64,000 nt of DNA from Syngnathus acus (taxonomy: Eukaryota; Chordata; Actinopteri; Syngnathiformes; Syngnathidae): contig NC_051089.1 of NCBI RefSeq assembly GCF_901709675.1, forward strand, positions 19,094,008 through 19,158,007, in the 5' to 3' direction. Positions 9,605 to 21,600 of this stretch are shown here, piece by piece. The notes under the pieces are model-generated. The model did no database searches. It saw only the letters and a program-made list of their open reading frames with translations, and had not been told where the DNA came from. Made by a program: the position numbers and the translations under genes. The stretch's first letter is position 1, and each line of letters begins with the position of its first letter.

Positions 9605-12600
9605 GTATGCGTAGTGATAACCTGAACAGATGGGTTAGTTGATATGGTAGTTTTAACGAGAATATTTTACCGACAGTCGCATTTTCCAAGTTTGAAAAGC
9701 AGTGTGCAAGTTGTTTAAAGCTTGTTTGACAAATGTTAAATTAGTCTTCAAAGTTTTACAGGCCATAGGTGAGCTTTGTTCGCTACCTGCAAACGTGCAG
9801 GCAAGTCATGAAATAAAGAAGCTCCGAGTCATTTTTTGAGTAATCACGTCAGCAATAAGGCAAAGTACAATATATATTTATGGAATATGGCTGCTTTATG
9901 ATTGTTAAAAATAGATTCTTTACTGATAATAGTTGACACTGCAGCTCACTTACGATTTTTTTTTTTGTCCATATGCAATAGGTATTAGATTTTTTTTCAT
10001 GCACTGTGAACAGTACGGTTCCAATTTTTCTCTTCAAATGCGATCTGTGCTCTTTCGTATGTGAAGGTAAATCGGATATGCATGTATGCGATGTGTTCGA
10101 CGTATGAACGCTCATCCGCACACTACCAACCTAGACGTCACCAAAAGCCTCGGAGTGGGAGAGAGTGATCGAGAAACTACTGACATTTGCGTGAATCCGC
10201 GAAGATGTTTTGAGTAATAGTTGCATAAAGTGGACATTTCTTGTTATACACTCTTCATTTATTACGCAATGGCGTGACGTCATTTTTAGTAGACGTCCCC
10301 ACTAACTCATTTCTAAGTCATTCCTCCTCGCTACTCTGAGATAATAAATTGATCATCTACACAATTTACGATGATGAGTAATGTTACTGTGCCAAAACGG
10401 TCCGTCGAATGAACAGGGTTTAGTCGGAACTTGCACACTTGTCAACATTCCCCATTTAGACGGGAGACTCCCAATTTTCACCTCTGTCTTCCGCTTGCCC
10501 CAATCTGTCATTTCTCCCGCTAATCTCCCGATTTTACAGTGACAGTCATAATGGCCCTCGAAAGGAAACTATGACTACGATGCAGCCCATGATAAAAATG
10601 AGTTTGACACCCCTGATCTAAATGTTTAATGTTACATAAAAGTCCCGCTGCCAGTTTGTCATCTTTTCTACACATTAACAGCTAAAATTAAACAGCACAC
10701 CAGCAGAGACACAAACACTTGTTTTGTCTCGTCTGTTATGTTCCATTATTAGCCGTGCTGCAAGATGACACTTTCTCCTCTCAGCAGAATAATGCATTTG
10801 CTGTCAAATGCTACAATTTATACCAAATTACATTTTTATGTTAACTTGATCTGGTCCAAACTGTGTGTGAATTTTGTTTAAGAATTTCTCTACAGCCTGT
10901 TATCAAGTGGTCCACAGACTGGCACCAGGCCTCGGGTTGGTGGTTGCAGACCGCTGTAGTGCGGGCCAAAACCCGATGAATATAAAACAACCTATTTTTC
11001 ACAACCCAAGGAAGCAAGTATGTATCATGTAAGGCAAGAAACCGGTTGACGAACAACACGAAAATGCGACCTCCGAAATCGTGCGCCAATACGTCGCAAA
11101 AAAAATCTCCCTATTTTTCACGCAGATTAAAAAAAAATCATCCTAATTTTCACAACCCAAAATGGGCAATTATGATTGACCCAGATTGGGTAGATTACAT
11201 GAACAGACAAAAAAATATTTTCATCTATGCTCAGCCTGTCTTTTTTATTTTTTTTATTGAACTTTCTCTGCCTTCGTCCGCAAAATGGGCATCTGTCCGG
11301 ACTGTTCTCTCCCTGGTATGTAATGCTCACCTCTGCACAACTGCACATTCATGGACATAGTCTCCTGTGCATTCTCTCCTCGCCCACGCAGAGGTTTTTG
11401 ATGATGTCAAGGTGGGATGTGTGCTGATGAGCATTCATACTGCTGGAGCATCACATTTATATCAGATTTATATTCACATACGAAAGAGGCCCAGGTCGCA
11501 TTTGAAAAAAAGGGAATTGTACTGTTCACACTGCATACAAAAATCGGATAAATATTGCATATTGGCCCCAAAAATTTAATTGAGCTGCAATGTAGAGCTT
11601 AATCAAATAATTGACAAGTAATCTCTAATCAAATTAATTGACAACTATTTCTATAATCTAGTAATTGTTAAGAGACATTTTTACCTTCGAATAGTTCAAA
11701 TATTCTAACGTCAGCTTTTCAACAGAAATTATTCATTAATTCTTGCAGTAATTCATGAAAACAGAGATGTTCCTTTGTATGTAATCACGACAACACATTT
11801 GCAAACGTCTCCCTGTCAGCCATAGACGTCTATTAGACGTCTGGTCTATGTATAGACCAGATTTAGACGTTCAAAATTGGTCTCGGTGTAGACCTAAAAT
11901 AGACGTCTAAATTAAAAACATCAAATATGATCATATTTCGAAATTTTAAACTCTGAACCAGCTGTAAATTGTATAAATAATGTTCAGAAGTTGTTTGGAT
12001 TTGTGTTTAACAAGCATATTGATCCGTACATGTGAATTGGTTATTTCTGTAACCTGAAATAGACGTCTATTTTAGGTTATTTTATAGACCTAAAATAGAC
12101 GTCTAAATTAGGTCTATATAAAGACCTAAAATAGACATCTAAATTAGGTCTATATATAGACCTAAAATAGACGACAAATTTAAATCCATTAAATATGAAA
12201 TATTAAACTAAACCAGCTGTAGGTTGTATAAATGATGAACAGAGGTTGCATTGCTTTGTTTTAAACGATCATTGATCCGGGTGAAGTGTGGTTATTTCTG
12301 TAACCTGATCGACATCTATATTACGTCTATATGTAGACCTAATTTAGACGTCTACTTTAGGTCTACACATAGACCTAATTTAGACATCTATTTTAGGTCT
12401 ATAGAATAACCTAAAATAGACATCTATTTTAGGTCTACACATAGACCTAAAATAGACTACAAAATTAAATCATCAAACATGACATATTAAACCCAAAACC
12501 ATTCTGTAAATTGTATACATAATGTACAGAAGTCGTTTTGCTTTGTTTTAAACTTTGCTTTGTGAAGCGTGGTTATTTCAGTGACCTGATTTTAGGTCTA

Positions 12601-15600
12601 TGAAATAACCTAAAATAGATGACAAAATTAAATCCATCAAATAAGATCATATTAAACCCAAAACAAGTTGTGTTGCTTTGTTTTAAACAACCATTGATTC
12701 GTGTAAAGTGTTATTGGGGCTCTGGAATAACCTAAAATATACGACAAAATTAAATCCATCAAATATAAAATATTAACCCAAAACCATTCTGTAAGTTGTA
12801 TAAATAATGTACAGAAGTTGTGATGCTTTGTTTTAAACAACCATTGATCCGTGTGAAGTGTGGTTATTTCTGTAACCTGATATTAGGGCTATGGAATAAC
12901 CTAAAATAGACAACAAAATTAAATCCATCCATCCATTTTCTATACTGCTTGTTCCCACGGGGGTCGCGGACGTGCTGGAGCCTATCCCAGCAGTCATCGG
13001 GCAGTAGGCGGGGGACACCCTGAACTGGTTGCTAGCCAATCGCAGGGCACACATAGATGAACAAAAATTAAATCCATCAAATATGTAATATTAAACCCTA
13101 AACCAGCTGTAAATTGTATAAATAATCTACAGAAGTTGTATTGCTTTGTTTTAAACAACCATTGATCCGTGTGAAGTGTGGTTATTTCTGTAACCTGAGG
13201 CCAAAATTAAATCCATCCATCCATCCATCCATCCATCCATCCATCCATCCATCCATCCATCCATCCATCCATCTTCTATCCCACTTGGTGGGGACACCAT
13301 CAAATCTGAAATATTAAACTCTAAACCAGCTGTAAATTGTATAAATAATTTACATAATTTGTATTGCTTTGTTTTAAACAACCAATGATCCCTGTGAAGT
13401 GTGGTTATTTCTGTAACCTGATTAGAAGTCTATATTACGTTATTCCTGTCACGGATTGGAATGGAGCAGGGCGACCAAATGCAGCTTGGACCAGGGTTTA
13501 TTGAAGGAAAAGGGGAGTTTGAATGGAGAATGAGGGGAACAAGCCAACAGAACCGGCGAACTTAACTTAACGGCTTAACAAATATCAACGGGACTGACCG
13601 ACAGGGCTGGCAAACAAAAACTGAACTGACAGAGACGTAAGACACGAAATAAGAGACAAGAAATAATCCGACAGGGAGTGCGGGGCAGACAGGACTTAAA
13701 TACACGACAGCTAACGAGAAGCAGGTGAGGGTGATCACACTGATTGTGAGTAGACACAGGAAGGGAGGGGCCAGTACACCGATGGGAACAGAAATCATGG
13801 CAACATGCACATAATAAAACAACCGGGGACGAGACGTGACAATTCCATAGATGCCAAAATGAAATCCATCAAATATGAAATATTGAACCCTAAACCAGCT
13901 GTAATTTCCTGAACAATGTTGTATTGGTTCGTTTGAAACGCTAGGGGCAGTCACGTGCATAAATTGTGCGCCACCGAAAAAAAACAAGAAAAAGTGTGCA
14001 GCGCAAGTGGCCGATGAATTTGAGCCTGTTGCTTCTAAAGACAAAATTAAAAAAAGACAAAGGAATGCTGCTATCAGGTGAGTCTTCGAGGTTTTTCAGT
14101 AAGAGCTGTTGTTTTGTCCTGCAAAGTTTGTCCATTTCATTATCAATCGATTTCAAAATTGGACTTGAGTTGTAGCTTGCCTGCTCGTCCTTCGTTTTCG
14201 CTACGTGACTAGTTGCTTTGTGAAGAGAAGAGCTGACACAAACGTTAATGGTAGCTAACCGTTGATGGTAGTTTAAGGGAATTTGCTTCAAATTCTAAAA
14301 AGTTTGTTTCATGTCGATGCATAGTGTACAGTATGTAGTGGTTTTCTTAAGTAAATAAAATCTCAAGTGAATAAAATCTTTTTGAAAGTTTATAACTGTA
14401 CATATAAGGCATATAAATGCCTACATTTAAAAAGGAAATGTTATTTTTGACAAGAGTTTATGCCGTATGCCAGCGGTGGCCAACCCGCGGCTCGCGAGCC
14501 GCATGCGGCTCTTTGGCTAGTTTCATGCGGCTCTTTTACGTTCATATCAACATTTGTGTTTATTTTTCGTGCGTATTTGCTTCGCTTGAGTTCAATATGG
14601 TATTTTGGTCAAACGCGCATGCGCGTGAGGTGAAATCCCGCAAAGGAGGAGGGACAAACAGAGCGATTGGTTTTGCTGGCTTTTTAATGAATGGCGACTG
14701 TGACTACGGGGGCCCATTAGGTCCAGAAAAGCTGACAAGACGCTTGCCAAAATGGCAAGGAAAAAATGCACAGCTAAACGAATATATGACGATGAACACA
14801 GGACGTTTTTAACAGAGTTAAAGTTGTTTTTTGTTGAACGCTATGGCAAGCCATTCTGCCTGATATGTCGGACGTCATTGGCGCATTTAAAAGCTTCAAA
14901 TGGTCAGCGCCACTTCAGCTCACTTCATGCCAATATCGATAAGGACTTTGCAAAAGGGACTGAATTTCGCAAGCACAAGTTTGGAGACTTTGAAAAGTCA
15001 GGCAGAAAAATAGGTACAGTTTTTCAAAAAAATTACGAAGCACTCAGAGACTGTCACACTTGCATTGTTTCAACTGGCTTGGAACATTGCACGGGCTAAA
15101 AAGCCATACAATGAAGTGGAGTTCGTTAAAATATGCCTCAATGACAGTTGTACTAGGTTCATCTTGTTTTTTCTTTTTCAATTACTTCACTGGTTCTTCT
15201 ATATCAAACAATTTTCTTAGGTTCATTTACCTGACATGTTTCGGCGGGTTCTTTCGCCTTCATGAAGGCGAAAGAACCCGCCGAAACATGTCAGGTAAAT
15301 GAACCTAAGAAAATTGTTTGATATAGAAGAACCAGTGAAGTAATGCCTCAATGACGTTATTGAAATCTTGTCTCCTGAAAACGACGAACTCAAACGAATG
15401 GTCTGTCCCGCCACACAGTAAGTGAAAAAACTTATTATGTTTTTGTTTGTGGAATTTGTTGAACTGAGAGTTTGTCTGTGTGAGACAATGCACACAATGT
15501 TCATTGTTGAAAATGTGGTCTTTGGTCTGTGGTTTTAGTACTGTAGGAGTCAATTTGTCATTATCATGTTGGTGCGTGACATATTAATGTCACACAATAA

Positions 15601-18600
15601 ATTTGGCTGAGCAGAGGGGTGTGTGTGTGTGTGCGTGTGCGCGTGCGTGTGCGTGCGTGTTTGTGTGCGTGTGTGTGTGGGGGGGTGTTCATGTGTGCTC
15701 ATGTGTATGATGTGGCTCTTTGCGATGACACAGTAAAAAATGTGGCTCTTAGTCTCTGACTGGTTGGCCACCCCTGCCGTATGCATTTACAATTCATACG
15801 TGAATTCAAAACTAATGTAAATAATGGCATTGCTTTTGAAGATGTCAGCAGCTCGCTTTCAAAAATCGCCATGGCTATTATAAAACAAAAACAAGATCAA
15901 AAGTATAGATCACAAAGTTGAGATTTTCTGATGGCATGGCAAAGATGTACCGTTTTTTCCATGTATAATGCGCCCCCATGTATAATACGCACCCTAAAAA
16001 TGACATGTCGATGCCGGAAAAAAGCCTGTACCCATGTATAATACGCACCAAAATTTTGACTCCTACTTAAGTCCGTAAACGTAAAATTATTTCAGAAAAA
16101 AGATCATCTTTGGGAACAACCGGATGTTATTCTGCCGGTCAGTATCACTGCGCATGCGCTAGCAAACTTGATAGCGGAGAAATGTTTCGGATTTGTGTAG
16201 GGTACATTGTGACAGCAAACGAGCAGGTGATCGAGCAAGCGTCTGATACGAGAGCATTGTGTTCGTATGGAGCGTGTTTGAAGTGAACAGCAGAGACGAA
16301 AGGAACAAGGCAAAGTGTTGTGAAATAAAATATTACCTGTAATACGCATTTAGGTTTAGAACTAGGGGTGTAACGATTCATCGATACACATCGATTAATC
16401 GATATAATGCTCTACGATTTATTGGCATCGATGCTAAACGTAAACATCGATTTATATCGCCGTGTTTGACCTCGGACATTAGACACGACTTTATTTTGAA
16501 ATCCAGTTCATTGTTGCTTGCTTCCTCTTTCCGGGAGCAGTACGCGGCGTGCTGTGTTGTGAGCAGAGCAGGCACGTGAAAGGGGAGCCGACAACTACGC
16601 GGCTCCTGGGCTGGTGCTATGGCTAGTGTCCAAGAAGACGAGGAATTTCGCTCCCCTTTGGGCTTCAAGTCATTCGTTTGGAAGCACTTTGGATTCCAAA
16701 GAAAAGATGGCTCAACGGACAATTAAAATTATTGTAAATAAATAGTTCAGTAATGCACTTTAAAGTTAATGGTATTACAAAAAAGAAAGAATATTCATTT
16801 TTCTTTACTTATATGAGAAAAAATATAGGAATTTGATAAAGTTCAGTGTTAAAATAAGCACTTTGTATACTACAATACTCTTGTAATTTCCTAAATAAAG
16901 AGTTTGCAGTACCTTGTTGATTTTGCGTATGAATTGTTATAAATCAGGATATTGTTCTATATTTTTTATTTAAAAAATAAAAATAAAAATATCGATCGTG
17001 GAGCACTATATCGTGATGTATCGTGAATGAATCACAGCAGGCTTTAAGATATCGGCAATAATCGTATCGTGGTCCTTTGTATCGATATGATATCGTATCG
17101 TGACAAAACCCGCGATTTACACCCCTATTTAGAACTGAACTCTCGCTCTTTAGTATATAGCTGACGTGTCTTGCGCATCCGTTCTGCGCATCTGTAATGG
17201 CGGCCTCCGTATGATATCCGGTTTGCGATGGAGATTAAAAAACAAACAATATTTGACAATAACACACCATCAAGGATTGCACCATCGCATCAAACGATGT
17301 GTCGTCAATTATGAATTTTACTGACTGTGTTGGGCAGGATGGCTGAATGCGATGCGCGATTGACAACAAACAAGAAGGTGATTTCAAGTTTTATTTCGAG
17401 GGAGATTTTCTTCTTCAAAAAAAATAAAATAAAATAAGAAAAAAATATATATATTGTACCCATGTATAATGCGCACCCCAGATTTTAGGACAATAAATTA
17501 GTTAAATTTTGCGCATTATACATGGGAAAAAACGGTAGTAGTTTTGTTCTATTAAATTGCCCCCATTTTTTGATATTTTATGTATAATTTTACAGTTTTA
17601 AACGTGATTTAAAAACATTGCACATTTATATTTGTGATGGTTGGATAATATTTGAAAAATGTTTTTTTCTAAGTTCAATTATCCATCCATCCATCCATCC
17701 TCTTCCGCTTATCCGGGCTCGGGTCGTCGGGGCAGTAGCTTTAGGAGGGACTCTCAGACTTCCCTCTCCCCAGCCACTTCATCCAGCTCATCCCGGGGGA
17801 TCCCAAGGCGTTCCCAGGCCAGCTTAGAGACATAGTCTCTCCAGTGTGTCCTGGGTCGTCCCGGGGTCTCCTACCGGTGGGACACGCCCGGAACACCTCC
17901 CCAGGGAGGCGTCCAGGAGGCATCCTGATGAGATGCCCGAGCCACCTCATCTGGCTCCTCTCAACGTGGAGGAGTAGCGACTCTACTCAGAGTCTCTCCC
18001 GGATGACCGAGCTTCTCACCCTATCTCTATGGGAGAGCCCGGACATCCTGCGGGGAAAACTCATTTCGGCCGCTTGTATCCAGGATCTCGTTCTTTCGGT
18101 CACGACCCATAGCTCGTGACCATAGGTGAGGGTAGGAGTGTAAATCGACCGGTAAATTGAGAGCTTTGCCTTTTGGCTCAGCTCTCTCTTTACCACGACG
18201 GACCGGTACAGAGTCCGCATTACTGCCGACGCTGCACCGATCCGCCTGTCGATCTCGCGCTCCATCCTCCCCTCACTCGTGAACAAGAACCCAAGATACT
18301 TGAGCTCCTCCACTTGGGGCAGGATCTCATCCCTGATCCGGAGAGGGCATTCCACCCTTTCCCGACCGAGGACCATGGACTCGGATTTGGAGGTGCTGAC
18401 CCTCATCCCGACCGCTTCACACTCGGCTGCGAACCGCTCCAGTGAGAGCTTGAGATCACGGCCTGAAGAAGCCAACAGCACCACGTTGTCTGCAAAAAGC
18501 AGAGACGCGATGCTGAGGTCCCCAAACCGGACCCCCTCTACGCCTCGGCTGCGCCTAGAAATTCTGTCAATCGGTGACAAAGGGCAGTCTTGACGGAGTC

Positions 18601-21600
18601 CAACCCTCACTGGGCACGAATCCGACTTACTGCCGGAACACAACATCCAGACCCTTTAAGAACTCCGGGCGGATCTCATCCACCCCCGGGGCCTTGCCAC
18701 CGAGGAGTTTTTTTAACTACCTCAGTGACTTCGACCCCAGAGATTGGAGAGTCCGCCTCAGAGTCTTCAGGCCCTGCTTCCACAATGGAAGGCGTGTAGG
18801 TGGAATTGAGGAGGTCTTCGAAGTATTCTCCCCACCGACTCACGACGTCCCGAGTCGAGGTCAGCAGCACGCCATCCCCACTGTAAACAGTGTTGACGTT
18901 GCACTGCTTCCCCCTCCTGAGATGCCGGATGGTGGACCAGAATTTCCTCGAAGCCGTCCTGAAGTCATTCTCCATGGCCTCGCCAAACTCCTCCCACGCC
19001 CGGGTTTTTGCCTCAGCAACCGGCGAAGCCGCGTTCCGCTTGGCCATCCGGTGCCTGTCAACTTCCTCCGGAGTCCCGCAGGCCAAAACGGCCCGATAGG
19101 ACTCCTTCTTCAGCTTGACGGCATCCCTTACCGCCGGTGTCCACCAGCGGGTTCGGGGATTGCCGACAGGCATCAACGACCTTACGGCCACAGCTCCGGT
19201 CGGCCGCCTACAACAATGGAGGCACGGAACATGGTCCACTCGGACTCAATGTCCCCCGCCTCCCCCGGGACGTGGGAAAAGCTCTGCCGGAGGTCGGAGT
19301 TGAAGCTCTTCCTGACAGGGGGTTCTGCCAGACGTTCCCAGCAGACCCTCACAGAGCGTTTGGGTCTGCTAGGTCGGACCGGCATCTTCCCCCACCATCG
19401 GAAATCCGATGACACGACTACAAAGTCGATCATCGAACTGCGGCCTAGGGTGTCCTGGTGCCAAGTGCACACATGGACACCCTTATGTTTGAACATGGTG
19501 TTCATTGTAGAAAATCCGTGTCGAGCACAGAAGTCCAATAACAGAACACCGCTCGGGTTCAGATCGGGGGGGTCGTTCCTCCCAATCACGCCCTTCCAGG
19601 CCTCACTGTCATTGCCCACGTGAGCATTGAAGTCACCCAGTAGAACAATGGGGTCCCCAGAAGGAGCGCTCTCCAGCACTTCCTCCAGGGACTCCAAGAA
19701 GGGTGGGTACTCTGAGCTGCCGTTTGGTGCATAGACACAAACAACAGTCAGTCCCCCCACCCGAAGGCGGAGGGAGGCTACCCTCTCGTTCACCGGGGTG
19801 AACCCCAATGTGCAGGCGCCCAGCCCGGGGGCAATAAGTATACCCACACCTGCTCGACGCCTCTCACCGTGGGCAACTCCAGAGTGGAAGAGAGTCCAGC
19901 CCCTCTCGAGAGGGCTTGTACCGGAACCCAAACTGTGTGTGGAGGCAAGTCCGACTATGTCTAGTCAAAACTTTTCTGCCTCACCCACCAGCTCGGGCTC
20001 CTTTCCAGCCAGAGAGGTGACATTCTGTGTCCCAAGAGCCAGCTTCTGCAGCCGGGTATCGGACCGCCAAGGTCCCTGCCTTTGGCCGCCGCCCAGCTTA
20101 CACTGCACCCGACCCCTTTGGCCCATCCCACAGGTGGTGAGCCCATGGGAAGGGGGTTCAATTATCGTTTTGGTTAATTCTAACATCAAAAGGTGTATTT
20201 ATATCTGCAGCTAACATAAGTATGACTGTTACTGATACCTGTTTTTATGTTAAAAAATGTAAATTTTCCTGGACCATCACTAATCAAATGCATTTTCACA
20301 ACATCCTGGAACTACACAAAGATAAGGATCACAGGTTAAATGTATTGAAGAGAACCACAATGTTGAATAGACATCTAGATCAATGTATTTCAACAGGGGT
20401 GCCGCGGCACACCCGCAAAATATTGTCAGGGGTGCCGTGGGAAATTCTCCAATTTGTGCGCCTGTGCAGTGTAGCGCCCGGCAGAGTAATCATATCTTCC
20501 ATATCAGAAGGTGGCAGCAGCAGGTAGCGATTTGCCTCGTGCTTGCAGACGAGAAAATTGGTGACGCATGGATGCAGCGGCAGGTATATGGGATGCCCAT
20601 GCAGGTAGCATTGACAGCGACGTTGTCATTGTGGATAGCGAGACGAGTCGATAGTGACAGCGATGAAGTCTTTGAAGAGAAAAAAATGCTGACACTGTAC
20701 TCAGCACACACTGGTGTGCCGTGAGAGACGTTTAGCTGTGCCGTGGGATTGTCCAATATTAATTACGGAGCGCATTGTAAACAGGATCGCCAAACCACTG
20801 GTCAGTTCGCGCAAGGCCAGGTCAGCCACTTGCTAATCGTGCATGCGTGGAGAATCGGAGAATCTTGAGATTTCATATTGTGTCGGTCTGATTGTATTGC
20901 ATCGGCACATATTCAGGTTATGTGTGTGTTGCTGTGTGCTTTTGCTAACAGTGACAGACACTAGGACGGTTGTGGTGCGTTTGTGGTCCAATGGAAATCA
21001 GAGCATGCAGTTCAACCGGAGAACCTGGATTGGTTATTTTTCACATACATAAAATAAACAGTCAAGTCGAGACACCTCGACTGTGATAGCCACTCAGCTG
21101 CTGTCAGAACAGCAGAGCGTCTTTAAAAGTGACTTTGTTCTTTTTGTTGCAATATTTATAGACCTAGTCCAGGGGTCGGCGACCTTTTTTACTCAAAGAG
21201 CCATTTGGGACCGCCCCCCAATGAAAAGAAAGCACCCGGAGCCACAACCCATTTTGACATCATTATATATATTATGCATGTATATATTATGCTATGTACA
21301 AAAAACTATTGCATTTATGAAAATGAAATCAACGAACTGCTGCAGAGAACACAGAATTTTATTTCTGCATGTAACAAAAAGCATTTTACACTTGGTTGAT
21401 GCTTAATTTCAAATAAAATACCCGGTGTCTGTTTGAGTCCTCGTATTTAAGAAATAAAAATCCAAACTTACCCAACCCACTGAACAAAAAATGCAAACAG
21501 CCTGCAGTCACCTGTCCTCTTATTTATGAGATAAAAATCCAAACTTATCCAAATATTATCCACCAGCACGGAACGAACAATGCAAACCAAAAAAATGCGC

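Larger units (their letters stand above)
11815..13945. repeat. tagacgtct-rich region and degenerate tandem array
   Basis: 11815-12470 is dominated by self-complementary TAGACGTCTA, TAGACCTAAAATAGACGTC and TTAGGTCTAT motifs. From about 12200 a unit containing AAACCAGCTGTAAATTGTATAAAT, CATTGATCCGTGTGAAGTGTGG and TTTCTGTAACCTGA recurs, near 12010, 12266, 12550, 12691, 12841, 13160 and 13381. It is interrupted by a fish interspersed repeat (12920-13062), an (ATCC)n run and a solo LTR. A related tagacgtct block lies at 23990-24330. Confidence 0.75.
14471..15776 (+). mobile_element. hAT derivative with BED-finger ORF and nested palindrome
   Basis: Ends CAGCGGTGGCCAACC and GGTTGGCCACCCCTG, with 8-bp duplications CCGTATGC (14463-14470 and 15777-15784). 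The transposase N-terminus is retained at 14752-15099. A 197-bp insertion (15146-15342) interrupts the coding continuation, which resumes as [16 protein letters not shown] after it. A GT-rich run lies at 15618-15690. Confidence 0.9.
15950..17535. mobile_element. TA-flanked DNA transposon (CCGTTTTTTCCATG family), copy 1
   Basis: Inverted ends CCGTTTTTTCCATGTATAAT and ATTATACATGGGAAAAAACGG next to TA on both sides, as in Tc1/mariner-group elements. No transposase found. A hAT element (16363-17127) is nested. Copies 2 and 3 are at 22277 and 25861. Confidence 0.85.
17683..20155 (-). mobile_element. Rex3-type (RTE) LINE, internally deleted
   Basis: Flanked by a 10-bp duplication GTTCAATTAT (17673-17682 and 20156-20165). 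The 3' end (on the left) is a GATG repeat tail, the hallmark of Rex3. Endonuclease at 19182-19960 ([31 protein letters not shown]). RT fragments follow at 17987-19240, with FADN where the catalytic FADD should be. A deletion near 18590-18660 removes the middle of RT, and frames are broken. Confidence 0.9.

Noticed and set aside
18574-19623. 349-codon + strand ORF
   Set aside because: It lies antisense to the Rex3 endonuclease and RT fragments and has no domain signature.
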